The notes beneath the pieces are model-generated. The model had not been told where the DNA came from, made no database searches, and was given only the letters and a program-made list of their open reading frames with translations. Both the position numbers and the translations under genes were made by a program. Shown piece by piece: positions 8,461-16,132 of a DNA stretch of 64,000 nt. Every line of letters begins with the position of its first letter. Position 1 is the stretch's first letter. The DNA is taken from the NCBI RefSeq assembly GCF_000176135.1, contig NZ_ACZN01000014.1, positions 248,001 through 312,000 on the forward strand, written 5' to 3'. Origin of the DNA: Vibrio coralliilyticus ATCC BAA-450. Its GTDB lineage: Bacteria > Pseudomonadota > Gammaproteobacteria > Enterobacterales > Vibrionaceae.

Positions 8461-10131
8461 CTAATCAGTGTCAGGCGTCTGGATCCACAAACGATGCAAA
8501 TCCAAGTAGCCATTGGATTTCATGTGTAGGCCTGCGATTTGTGGGTGTCGGTTGATGATTTTTCGGCCATAAAACAGGGGTAAAATGCGCCGCTCAGAAA
8601 CAAAAGGGGCAATCAAGGCAAGCAAATCGTCGCGACCCGAGTACTGCGCCATCACACCCTGTACCTGCTGACGATGGCGCTCCAACGCTGGCTCAGCGAG
8701 GCAATAACGCAATACGCCCGAAGTAAGCAACCAGTCGTACAAACCATATTCCAACGGGGGCTCTAAGATCTCTTCACTGAGCAAAAAATCCACGTGAGGG
8801 CGATAGGTGCTCAAATCGTCCAGGTTGTCCAATGTCAGGCACGTTACTTCCAGCCCTGTACGCTCAAGCGTTGCCACCACCCAATCGACCAAGGCCTGCT
8901 TGTAGTGCAGGCGCCACGCAGGGTGGCCTAACACGACCCGACCCCTCAGCGACGGCCGGTTGGCAGTCTCAGGCCAGCAGCGATCGAAATGGTGGACCGT
9001 GCGCAGCTGTGTTCGCTCGGTGTGTTCGGGACGTTGGGCGGCCACGTACGCCATCAACGCCTGGATGTCGTCCGGATCCAGCGGGCACGACGCGGTTGGG
9101 TTGGCCGCAAGAATGGAGTAAGCGTGAATGTCGATCTGCTCGCTGGTCTCCCCCTCGTGGTGCAGACTCATGACGCGATCCAGTTCACTGCCTTGATGGA
9201 ACAGCGTGATGTCGCTGAGCAATGCGCTGTCGGCAAAGTAATGCGGATTGCGTTTAAGCGTCAATTGATGAGGTTCCCACGCCTCAAGCTGCAGTGGGCC
9301 TGTGCCAATGAAGCAGGTCCCCTGCGCATAGGTGCGCGGACGCTGACTGGTGATGCTGGCATTGGCGGTGGTCAAAGCGTAGATAAACAGGGGGTTGGGG
9401 CCCTCGAGTGTGATCACCACGGCTTGGCAGGCGGACTCCCATCGTACCGACACCACTTGCCGGAACAACCATTGAAATGGCCCGTTCGTGTCGCGAAGCC
9501 GACGCAAGCTCGACACCACATCTTCTGGTGTGAGCGGCAGACCATCGTGGCATTTAACGTTGGGTCGCAGCCAAAATCGGTAGATGGTGCCATCGTCATT
9601 AATGGCGTGATCGAACGCCAGATGGTCGACCAGAAAACCATGTTCATCGATGCGCAATAAGGTGTCATACAGTGCGCTCGACACTTGCAACTCGGCTGAC
9701 CAATACGTGTCACTGGGTGTCAGGACTCGAACGTACGGGTAATGAGTCACGGTCAGCGCATTGTGTGCCCGTTGCCACTCATCCGTTTCCTGCATCGCGG
9801 CCCGCAGCAGCTGAGGGGCCAGCGACTGGTAACTTTGTACGTACTTGGCTAAGCGATCGAAGCGACCAGTGGCCAGATCGCCACGAATGGCCTCGGATAA
9901 GGCCGTTTCCAGAGAGACCCGCACCACCAATTGACTGGCTTTGCCTCGGCCCACCCCCGGCGTCCAGTCAATCCAGCCTTTTTGCTGCAGCGTTTTGAGG
10001 ATCGACGACGCATTGCGACGAATGGTAAAAAACACCTCCTCCAACTCGCCCAACGTCACCTCGTAAGACTGTCCGAGCTGATAATGGCTTAGCATCTGGT
10101 CGAGGCGTCGTAACGGCAGATCATTTTTCAT
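8461..10131 (-). CDS. SgrR-family transcriptional regulator with periplasmic-binding-protein-like domain
   Basis: The 556-residue protein begins with the SgrR N-terminal winged-helix DNA-binding domain (about 1-115, ELEEVFFTIRRNASSILKTLQQKGWIDW). An SBP_bac_5-type solute-binding domain follows (about 165-550, with HLAFDHAINDDGTIYRFWLRPNVKCHDGLPLTPEDVV). This is the architecture of SgrR/YbaE-type regulators; SgrR controls the glucose-phosphate stress sRNA SgrS in enterics. No SgrS or SgrT is seen next to it, so the physiological role may differ. The region upstream of the start carries a perfect 7-bp inverted repeat that may be its operator. The ribosome-binding site is weak. Confidence 0.88.
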   Translation of the reverse strand: MKNDLPLRRLDQMLSHYQLGQSYEVTLGELEEVFFTIRRNASSILKTLQQKGWIDWTPGVGRGKASQLVVRVSLETALSEAIRGDLATGRFDRLAKYVQSYQSLAPQLLRAAMQETDEWQRAHNALTVTHYPYVRVLTPSDTYWSAELQVSSALYDTLLRIDEHGFLVDHLAFDHAINDDGTIYRFWLRPNVKCHDGLPLTPEDVVSSLRRLRDTNGPFQWLFRQVVSVRWESACQAVVITLEGPNPLFIYALTTANASITSQRPRTYAQGTCFIGTGPLQLEAWEPHQLTLKRNPHYFADSALLSDITLFHQGSELDRVMSLHHEGETSEQIDIHAYSILAANPTASCPLDPDDIQALMAYVAAQRPEHTERTQLRTVHHFDRCWPETANRPSLRGRVVLGHPAWRLHYKQALVDWVVATLERTGLEVTCLTLDNLDDLSTYRPHVDFLLSEEILEPPLEYGLYDWLLTSGVLRYCLAEPALERHRQQVQGVMAQYSGRDDLLALIAPFVSERRILPLFYGRKIINRHPQIAGLHMKSNGYLDLHRLWIQTPDTD

Positions 10132-10491
10132 AGCGACACTTGCTTTTCATGGTGGGCCGTCCCGGTCCCCGGCAGTACAGTGAGTCCTCGTCACACCTTG
10201 TGATTGAGGTTTCTCCTAGTATAGGAGACGATGGAAAGGACCGCGCCTATTGGCTGAGCCCGTCCATGCAAACCGAATGGCTATGCGTCGCGAGAGTATA
10301 AAAATCCGTTTCTAGCCACAAGAGGGGCGAAAGAGGAGACTGAACCAACGTCTCATTTCTGGCGCCTTCGATCCTACAGATCCACGTCAACGTCTTACAA
10401 CTGAGACCCTGATGTCGCTTGGCTTGCACGCCGGTATCCATCCCGCATAGTATCAACCTTAACCCCTTTGACCTTATCGTGGAGGTAACCG
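10132..10491. other. Intergenic region between the SgrR-type gene and the GNAT gene
   Basis: No convincing gene is present in this 360-base divergent gap. It contains a perfect palindrome near 10212 (listed separately). A 69-codon minus-strand frame at 10247-10456 lacks a ribosome-binding site and homology-like features, so I do not call it. Promoters for both flanking genes must lie here, but I cannot place them with confidence. Confidence 0.5.
10212..10228. promoter_or_regulatory. Perfect inverted repeat, possible operator
   Basis: The arms TCTCCTA and TAGGAGA are perfectly complementary around a 3-base spacer. The site lies about 80 bases upstream of the SgrR-type gene start and inside the divergent intergenic region. 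Spacing and symmetry fit a dimeric repressor or autoregulator site, but no binding protein is known; the assignment is inference. Confidence 0.4.
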
Positions 10492-10944
10492 GTGACTATT
10501 CGTCCCGTCCTTCGTCACCATCGACGTGATTTGCTGGAGATCATGGCATTGCGCGCTACCGAAACCCAGCATCCCCAATCTCTTACCACCCTCGACGCCT
10601 ATTTGGCGCACGACGTCTACACTCCAGGCACGCACATCTGGGCGCACTACCAGGCAAACGGTGCTGTACTCGGGTTCATCAAGCTCCGACGCCAGGCGGC
10701 GACTTGGCGTGTCAAGAGCCTGTTTGTCGCGCCTCATGTCCGGCAACAGGGCATCGCACGCCAACTGGTGCATGCCGCGGCGAATGCAGTTTGTCAGCGA
10801 GGTGGAAACACAGTCGAGTGGTGCCCGCCCGCCATACCGATGCCTGAGGGGTTCATCTCGGCTTGGCCCCGCCCACACTGTGGTGCAGACGGAATGTGTC
10901 GGTACGATCGCTCGCAGCTCGACGCCTTGGCCTTTCTGCCGTAA
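10492..10944 (+). CDS. GNAT-family N-acetyltransferase
   Basis: The 150-residue protein contains the acetyl-CoA-binding motif A of the Gcn5-related family (VKSLFVAPHVRQQGIARQLVHAA), preceded by the strand VLGFIKLRR. The C-terminal part is divergent and ends in a cysteine- and histidine-containing segment. The start is GTG, supported by GGAGG six bases upstream. The substrate cannot be predicted, because GNAT enzymes acetylate small molecules, peptides or proteins. The gene stands alone. Confidence 0.75.
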   Translation: MTIRPVLRHHRRDLLEIMALRATETQHPQSLTTLDAYLAHDVYTPGTHIWAHYQANGAVLGFIKLRRQAATWRVKSLFVAPHVRQQGIARQLVHAAANAVCQRGGNTVEWCPPAIPMPEGFISAWPRPHCGADGMCRYDRSQLDALAFLP

Positions 10945-11029
10945 ATTACTCGTTACAGGACGTGCAATTCAATATGTGATCATATGTATAATAAAGGTCG
11001 CAGTTGTTCACTAGACTTCTGACGTTACG

Positions 11030-11045
11030 CCCTGAGTCCTCAGGG
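11030..11045. promoter_or_regulatory. Inverted repeat upstream of the Ntn-hydrolase gene
   Basis: CCCTGA and TCAGGG form a perfect 6-bp inverted repeat around GTCC, 40 bases before the start codon of the Ntn-hydrolase gene. It could be an operator or a 5' leader hairpin. There is no following T-tract, so a terminator for the upstream GNAT gene is less likely. Confidence 0.35.
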
Positions 11046-11084
11046 TAGGGCTATACTGAGCCCGTTTACGAAAGGAGTCTGATT

Positions 11085-11906
11085 ATGTGTACCATTGGCG
11101 CCGTTTTCGACGGTAATCAATTGCATACGTTCAAACAGTGCGACCTTATCCCGGTCACGCACTTCCACCCACCCCAAGTTCGTAGGGGTCAAAACGGCGT
11201 CGAGTCTTACATCGCCATGACGCGTGAAGGCAGCGAGGGGATCTGGGCTGGAACCAATGACGCGGGCGTTAGCTTCGTGGCTGCCGATTCCTGTACCACC
11301 ACCGCCGCAAATTACTCGCCCAGCGCGGGCGAAATGCACGCCTTGTTTGAGGCATACGAGGCCACGGTGCGTGGACATACCAACGCCACCCAAGCGGCGA
11401 TGCATTTGACGCAGTTTTACTTGTCAATGGGCAGTGCGACGCCTTTTCCCGCGCCGGACATCGCCCTCGTGTCCGGCTGGGCGGACGATACGCGCAGCCG
11501 CAAGGTGGCGATTTTCATTGAGTATATGCCCAACCCCTACAATCAGCGTCCTGTGCGAACCATCTGTCGTGACGACGGCCATTTTGTCTCGACCAACCAC
11601 TTCAGAATGCAGCCGGACTCGGTGCATTATCCTGCCAATCACAGCACGTACTTGCGCCTACATCGGGCCGAGACACTCTTGCAACAGACGCCGAATCGAG
11701 CAGGGGTTGAACAGTTGCTGTCGGATCAATATTACGGCAGTACTGAATTGTCCATTTGCCGAGAGACCGACTTCATCGGCAGCGAGTTTTTCACCCAAGC
11801 CACCGCGCTGTTCTCCTTAGACAAAAGTCAGCCTGAATGCCGCTTCCAAGTCAATGGCAATCCCCGTAACCAACCACTGCAACGTTTTCATGAGACTCCC
11901 CGATGA
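11085..11906 (+). CDS. Ntn-hydrolase superfamily protein (C45/linear-amide hydrolase-like)
   Basis: The 273-residue protein starts MCT, so removal of the initiator methionine would expose Cys2 as the N-terminal nucleophile. This is the hallmark of conjugated-bile-salt and linear-amide hydrolases. Further family-like motifs are IWAGTNDAGVSFVAADS near residue 55 and VSTNHF near residue 168, which resembles the NHF segment of acyl-transferase/C45 proteins. The expected reaction is hydrolysis or transfer at a non-peptide amide bond; the substrate is unknown. AGGAG lies upstream of the ATG. Its stop overlaps the start of a small downstream frame as ATGA. Confidence 0.65.
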   Translation: MCTIGAVFDGNQLHTFKQCDLIPVTHFHPPQVRRGQNGVESYIAMTREGSEGIWAGTNDAGVSFVAADSCTTTAANYSPSAGEMHALFEAYEATVRGHTNATQAAMHLTQFYLSMGSATPFPAPDIALVSGWADDTRSRKVAIFIEYMPNPYNQRPVRTICRDDGHFVSTNHFRMQPDSVHYPANHSTYLRLHRAETLLQQTPNRAGVEQLLSDQYYGSTELSICRETDFIGSEFFTQATALFSLDKSQPECRFQVNGNPRNQPLQRFHETPR

Positions 11907-12053
11907 AAATGCTGACCCTCTCTACCGAGCGCACGGATCGCTGCGATCTTGGGTGTTGACCTTCTGCGTCTCGACGACGGCGACGACATGATGGTGACTG
12001 ACGAATTCCGTCCCCCTATGTGGGTTCCCATCCAGGGCGTCCAGATCTTATGA
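11903..12053 (+). pseudogene. Small coupled gene broken by a one-base frameshift
   Basis: The ATG at 11903 overlaps the stop of the Ntn-hydrolase gene (ATGA). The first 16 codons read MKMLTLSTERTDRCDL, then the frame stops at TGA. If one G of the GGG at 11951-11953 is removed, the frame continues with GVDLLRLDDGDDMMVTDEF and ends at 12053, giving about 51 residues. Codon use in the shifted frame resembles neighbouring genes, so I think this was a coding sequence. The function is unknown. The broken base pattern (TTGGG) is the same as in the ectB-like gene, which raises the possibility of sequencing error. Confidence 0.4.
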
Positions 12054-12487
12054 GCCTGCTTCCGCGATCCGCACACCGGGTCGCGGGTGTCTGTGAAGGT
12101 TCAGCTCGTTCAATTGGTCGTTTTTAATTGATTGTGGTGATGGATTTGCTTAGACACATACGTGATGGGTATCACAAAACACGCGCTTTTGGTAAGGTTT
12201 TGTTACAATTTGTCAGTGGTCGAATCTCAAAAATGAGAATCCTGCGGTAAAAAGCGCCTTGTTTCGATCAGACAAACCCGCCGCCGCCCCCCTTGAAGGC
12301 CGACAATCGCTCGACGCGTCGTCTCTGATCGGACACCTGTTTCAATGACATGCCATTCGATCCTAATGCTCACGCGTTCGGCAGAACTCCCTGTCTCGAT
12401 CGCTCAGTGCTGACCGCGGGTTCCCGTTCCTCGCGCACGGTATGGCTGTCAACGATTACCGTTCAAGATAACAATAATGAGGTCATA
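12054..12487. other. Leader/intergenic region before the chemoreceptor gene
   Basis: No gene is recognised in these 434 bases. A weak hairpin with arms CGCGATCC and GGGTCGCG lies at about 12065-12085, after the broken small gene. The receptor gene's open frame extends upstream to 12350, but the start was placed at 12488. I see no convincing c-di-GMP riboswitch or sigma-28 promoter. Confidence 0.4.
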
Positions 12488-14389
12488 ATGAACACACTTT
12501 CCGGATTCAAGAATCGGATCATAACGGTCGTGGTTGTGCTGCTGTTCAGCGCACTTTCCGTGGCAACCTATTTGTCATACAGTCAATTGTCTCGCGCCAT
12601 CAGCGGGCACATCTATCAACAATCCATGCTTGAGTTGGAGTTGGCGTCCAATTCAATTGAAAGGTGGGTCCATGGTGTTCAGCGCGGGATCGAAAATTCG
12701 GCCCCGGACTTCGCCATCCCTCACACGGACGAGCAAGTGACACTGATGGTCGAGCAGGTGGCCCACTCGCTACAAGTCAGCAGTTTGTATGTGGTGTTTG
12801 CCGACGGTCGTACTTTTAGTGAACACGGTTTGCAGCATAACTCAGACTATGCCTCCGAGGCTTGGTTTGCTCAGGTTCGACAGACAGGTCAAGCGTTTAT
12901 ACGTCCGATCCACATCGACCAAAATGGGGCGCCCGAGTTGAGTCTTGTGGTGCCGTTCCACACTCAAGGGCTGGTCAAGGGCGCGATACTGGCCAATATC
13001 GATTTGACGTCGTTGAATGAGTTCGTGGAGTCACCTCCATTCGAGGGCGCGATGATGGGGATCTATACCGACGAAGCGCTGACCATCGCCTCAAACGGGG
13101 AAGTGGATGTCCCGGGCCAAACGCGTCTGTCCGATTTTGCCGAGTTGGTGCCGTTAACTCATGCCATGCTGTCACAACCCTCAGGCCAGTTGGATTACCA
13201 ATTGGGTGGCATTGAAAAAGTGGCGTTTTATCGGGCTTTGCCACTCAGTTCTGAACTCAAACTGCACCTGTTAGTGGGGGTCAATAAATCGCTGGCGTAC
13301 GCCGACTTAGATCAGGCCACCCACCAGGCGCTGTGGACCGCGGGCGGTTTGCAGATCACCATGTTGGTAATCTTACTCGTGGTGTTGAATCTGTCCTATC
13401 GGCCGATCCTAGCCTTAAAAGCAACGATTCAAGATCTCTCGCAGGGCGAGGCGGACCTTACCCGTCGGTTACGCGTCGACAGCCAAGATGACCTGGGGCA
13501 GATCGCCGAAGCCGTCAATGCGTTCATCACCCGTCTGCAAACCTTGATGAAAGAAGTGGCGCGTTCAACCGACAGCATTTCTCATGAGATAGATACCCTC
13601 AAAAATCAAACCCAGCACAGCGATCGCATGTTGGCATCACACGCTCATGAGACCAGCCAGGTGGTCACCGCGATCAACGAGCTCAGTTCCACCGCCAATA
13701 GTGTCGCGAGTAGCGCGTCACAAACCGCGGCGTTTACCCGCACTACGCAAGAGCAGGCGGAGCAATCGCGAGACGTAGTGGCTGAGGCCGTGGTCAGCGT
13801 CGAAGCTCTGGTTGCCGATGTTGCCTCAATGGAAGCGCACATTCAGGCCATGAGTGAAGACTCTGTTATGATCGCGTCGGTGTTGTCGGTGATCGGTGAA
13901 ATTGCCGAGCAAACTAACCTCTTGGCCCTCAATGCGGCGATTGAAGCGGCTCGAGCTGGGGAGCAAGGGCGAGGCTTTGCCGTCGTGGCGGACGAAGTCC
14001 GCGCACTCGCCGCGCGAACGCAGCAAAGTACGTCGGAGATCCGAGTGATGCTGGACAAGCTCAATGACGGTTCGCGGATCACGGTCGAGGCGATGACACA
14101 AACCAAACAACGCTGTCAGGCCACGGCGGCCAATACTGCGAATGTGAATCAGCGCTTAGACTCCGTGTCTCTGTCGATTGATCAAATCAACGATTTAAGT
14201 GCGGAAATCTCAACTGCTGCTGAGCAGCAACATGTGGTGACCGAAGAAGTCAGTCACAACATGGTGACGATCCACGACATTATCCAAACCCTTACGCAAA
14301 GCAGCCAAGAGACGTTGACGCGCACTGGCAACCTAGACCGCACCAATCAACAACTGCGGGCGGTGGTCGGTCAGTTTAAAGTGGACTGA
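12488..14389 (+). CDS. Methyl-accepting chemotaxis protein (Cache-HAMP-MCP signal)
   Basis: The 633-residue receptor has an N-terminal membrane helix ([19 protein letters not shown]), a periplasmic Cache-like sensor to about residue 275 and a second helix. A HAMP domain follows (about 300-355, [25 protein letters not shown]), then the coiled-coil signalling domain. The conserved hairpin tip is present ([35 protein letters not shown], split around residue 475-505). There is no C-terminal CheR-binding pentapeptide. The start was placed at 12488 because GAGG lies five bases upstream and the helix begins soon after; an in-frame ATG 46 codons earlier adds no domain. The ligand is unknown. Confidence 0.95.
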   Translation: MNTLSGFKNRIITVVVVLLFSALSVATYLSYSQLSRAISGHIYQQSMLELELASNSIERWVHGVQRGIENSAPDFAIPHTDEQVTLMVEQVAHSLQVSSLYVVFADGRTFSEHGLQHNSDYASEAWFAQVRQTGQAFIRPIHIDQNGAPELSLVVPFHTQGLVKGAILANIDLTSLNEFVESPPFEGAMMGIYTDEALTIASNGEVDVPGQTRLSDFAELVPLTHAMLSQPSGQLDYQLGGIEKVAFYRALPLSSELKLHLLVGVNKSLAYADLDQATHQALWTAGGLQITMLVILLVVLNLSYRPILALKATIQDLSQGEADLTRRLRVDSQDDLGQIAEAVNAFITRLQTLMKEVARSTDSISHEIDTLKNQTQHSDRMLASHAHETSQVVTAINELSSTANSVASSASQTAAFTRTTQEQAEQSRDVVAEAVVSVEALVADVASMEAHIQAMSEDSVMIASVLSVIGEIAEQTNLLALNAAIEAARAGEQGRGFAVVADEVRALAARTQQSTSEIRVMLDKLNDGSRITVEAMTQTKQRCQATAANTANVNQRLDSVSLSIDQINDLSAEISTAAEQQHVVTEEVSHNMVTIHDIIQTLTQSSQETLTRTGNLDRTNQQLRAVVGQFKVD

Positions 14390-14528
14390 TTCCCCTTGAC
14401 TACCTAACGCTGCTTGAGGGGGCCGTTTCGTACTGAGGCGGTAACGCTGGCTAAGTCGGGGGCGAGACGGTCCCATGGTTATGGGGGGGAGCAACTCTCC
14501 GTGTTCGCCATCGGTGGGGAGTGTTTCA

Positions 14529-14590
14529 AAAACGGGGGCAGAGAACAGGGTAAAGTGCACGCGCAGCGCCCTGGTCTCTGCCCCCGTTTT
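14529..14590. terminator. Long inverted repeat after the chemoreceptor gene, probable bidirectional terminator
   Basis: Two 22-base arms (14529-14550 and 14569-14590) match at 21 of 22 positions and enclose an 18-base loop. The arms start with AAAACGGGGG and end with CCCCCGTTTT, so transcripts from either side would form a GC-rich stem followed by a short U run. It lies 140 bases after the chemoreceptor stop. The length is unusual for a simple terminator, so another structural role is possible. Confidence 0.6.
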
Positions 14591-14646
14591 CGATCCCCAT
14601 CCGCTAGGCGAAAACGGAAGTGATGTCCCCCCGACATAGGAGAACC

Positions 14647-14934
14647 ATGATGACCCGTCCTTTACCCCCTCCAAGCCAGCTTAACCGCCACAGTCCGACC
14701 AGCGTATCGTCGCTGGACCGCTCAGGCTCCTCCAAAAATGATGCGCAAAATCTGGCCAACATTCGCTACGTGCAGCGCTTATACCAACTCAACTGGATTG
14801 ATCGCTTGCGCCGCCGTTTCGGCTGGCGTCGCGCTCGTTCTACAGCCCGCCGTGCTCGCCCGATGTGGTATCGTTGTACCGCCCAAGGCTGCTTTCCGGT
14901 CCGCCGTCAACGTGGAGGCCATCATGATGATTAA
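14647..14934 (+). CDS. Arginine-rich hypothetical protein overlapping radC (95 aa)
   Basis: The 95-residue frame starts at ATG-ATG with AGGAG four bases upstream and has codon use like neighbouring genes. The N-terminal half is polar and proline/serine-rich. The C-terminal half is strongly basic (WIDRLRRRFGWRRARSTARRARPMW) and ends with YRCTAQGCFPVRR, a possible nucleic-acid-binding tail. It overlaps the start of the RadC gene by 11 bases, suggesting translational coupling. I do not recognise the family. It may belong with the RadC protein to the accessory DNA flanking the conjugation module. Confidence 0.55.
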   Translation: MMTRPLPPPSQLNRHSPTSVSSLDRSGSSKNDAQNLANIRYVQRLYQLNWIDRLRRRFGWRRARSTARRARPMWYRCTAQGCFPVRRQRGGHHDD

Positions 14935-15412
14935 GGCCATGCCTTGGACGCAGAGCTCGTCTTTTAGCGCCCATGACCAAGCGGTGTTACAGGAAGCCAA
15001 AGACATCATTGCTCGCTACTGGGCAGCCCGTTCGCCCAATGTGCTCAATGCCCCGAATTTGGTCAAAATGTATTGCCAATGCCATTTGGCCCATGTTGAC
15101 CGAGAAGTGTTTGGCGCGTTGTGGCTCGACAATGGTTTGCGCGCACTGGGCACCGTCGACTTGTTTGCGGGTAGCCTTAACCACGCCGCTGTTCATACGC
15201 GTGAGGTGCTCCGTTCGGGGCTGCGTCTCAATGCTGCGGCGGTCATTTTTTACCACAATCATCCGTCCGGCGATCCATCGCCCAGTCAAGCCGACCGACA
15301 ATTGACCAATCACTTGAAAGACGTGCTTGGGCAAATTGAGATCCGGGTTCTCGATCACATGGTGGTGTCTCTGTCCGGTGTCGTCTCGTTCGCAGAGCGC
15401 GGTTGGTGTTAA
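14924..15412 (+). CDS. radC: RadC-like JAB1/MPN (JAMM) domain protein
   Basis: The 162-residue protein contains the complete JAMM metalloprotease-like motif IFYHNHPSGDPSPSQAD near residue 105-121, with an upstream glutamate-bearing helix and LDHMVV after it. This short form, without the helix-hairpin-helix N-terminus of chromosomal RadC, is typical of genomic islands and conjugative elements. Its biochemical role there is not settled. The start at 14924 has GGAGG five to six bases upstream; the frame remains open upstream, but that part is the shadow of the arginine-rich gene. A strong terminator follows. Confidence 0.85.
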   Translation: MMIKAMPWTQSSSFSAHDQAVLQEAKDIIARYWAARSPNVLNAPNLVKMYCQCHLAHVDREVFGALWLDNGLRALGTVDLFAGSLNHAAVHTREVLRSGLRLNAAAVIFYHNHPSGDPSPSQADRQLTNHLKDVLGQIEIRVLDHMVVSLSGVVSFAERGWC

Positions 15413-15420
15413 TGCAATCA

Positions 15421-15442
15421 GCGCCCAAACTGGGCGCTTTTT
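15421..15442 (+). terminator. Rho-independent terminator after radC
   Basis: GCGCCCA and TGGGCGC form a perfect 7-bp stem with an AAC loop and are followed directly by TTTTT. It lies eight bases after the radC stop codon and is a textbook intrinsic terminator for the plus strand. Confidence 0.9.
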
Positions 15443-15769
15443 CGGCAAGTGCCGACGCCATGATTATCGGCGTCGCGACGCCCAGATAGGATTGTTCAAC
15501 GGTGAACCACTGACCGAAGACACACCCCTCGCTAAATGATTGACACTTTTTGAGAACATTTGAGATCAGCTAAGTCGTTCAAGCGTCGCCGTTTTTTTCC
15601 TTTGATAGCCAAGCGTTCAGCCTCGTGTTGCTGCCTTGAGCAAGCGCCTCATTGAAAGGCCATTGAAATATCACTGCGTTCGCATTGCGCCCTTGACCTG
15701 CGGGGGAAACAGGCGTACACCATTGAGGCGTCAATCTTGTGTCCAACCCCGATGTCTAAGGAGAGGCCC
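15443..15769. other. Intergenic region before the RHH-like gene
   Basis: No gene is recognised. The octamer CATTGAAA occurs twice near 15650-15670, and there are several short inverted repeats. Because it precedes a candidate DNA-binding protein next to the relaxase gene, it could hold an operator or relaxosome site, but nothing specific can be shown. Confidence 0.35.
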
Positions 15770-16132
15770 ATGTCGGAACGATACCCATTGCAAACCACCC
15801 TTCAAGCGACACTGAAACGCGATTTTTTAACGTACAAGCAACGAGAACGTCTCAGTGATGCTGAGTCGGCGCGGCAATTGCTCACGCTTGCGCTGCGGAT
15901 TGAACTGAGCGACGCCACGGAACCAGCCGTCAGTCACCGTGCGTTGCTTGAAGAGGTTTACCGAACGCAACGCTTGACATCAGCCATGGTCGATGTGGTG
16001 TTTGGACAAACGTTTAATGACACCCACTTGATGGCGCAACAGGCGGCTTCAAGTGCATTGAGACAGACAGTCAAAGCCGATATCGAGCGTCAAGTGCAGG
16101 CGTTCTTAGCTGGGCGCTCGGTCGAAAGCTAA
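15770..16132 (+). CDS. Hypothetical protein with possible ribbon-helix-helix N-terminus (120 aa)
   Basis: The start was set at 15770, where AGGAG lies six bases upstream. The first 45 residues read as a short strand (LQTTLQATLK) followed by two helices (RDFLTYKQRERLSD and AESARQLLTLALRIEL). This pattern fits ribbon-helix-helix DNA-binding domains. The rest is helical with no motif I recognise. It is convergent with traI, the two stops overlapping by four bases. RHH proteins are common accessory factors of MOBF relaxosomes, so a role at oriT is a reasonable but unproven guess. Confidence 0.5.
   Translation: MSERYPLQTTLQATLKRDFLTYKQRERLSDAESARQLLTLALRIELSDATEPAVSHRALLEEVYRTQRLTSAMVDVVFGQTFNDTHLMAQQAASSALRQTVKADIERQVQAFLAGRSVES

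Noticed and set aside
10247..10456. A 69-codon minus-strand frame in the gap between the SgrR-type and GNAT genes
   Set aside because: There is no ribosome-binding site, the composition is irregular, and it has no recognisable motif; it is likely chance.
12054..12487. A c-di-GMP riboswitch upstream of the chemoreceptor gene
   Set aside because: The conserved GEMM core and tetraloop receptor elements are not visible.
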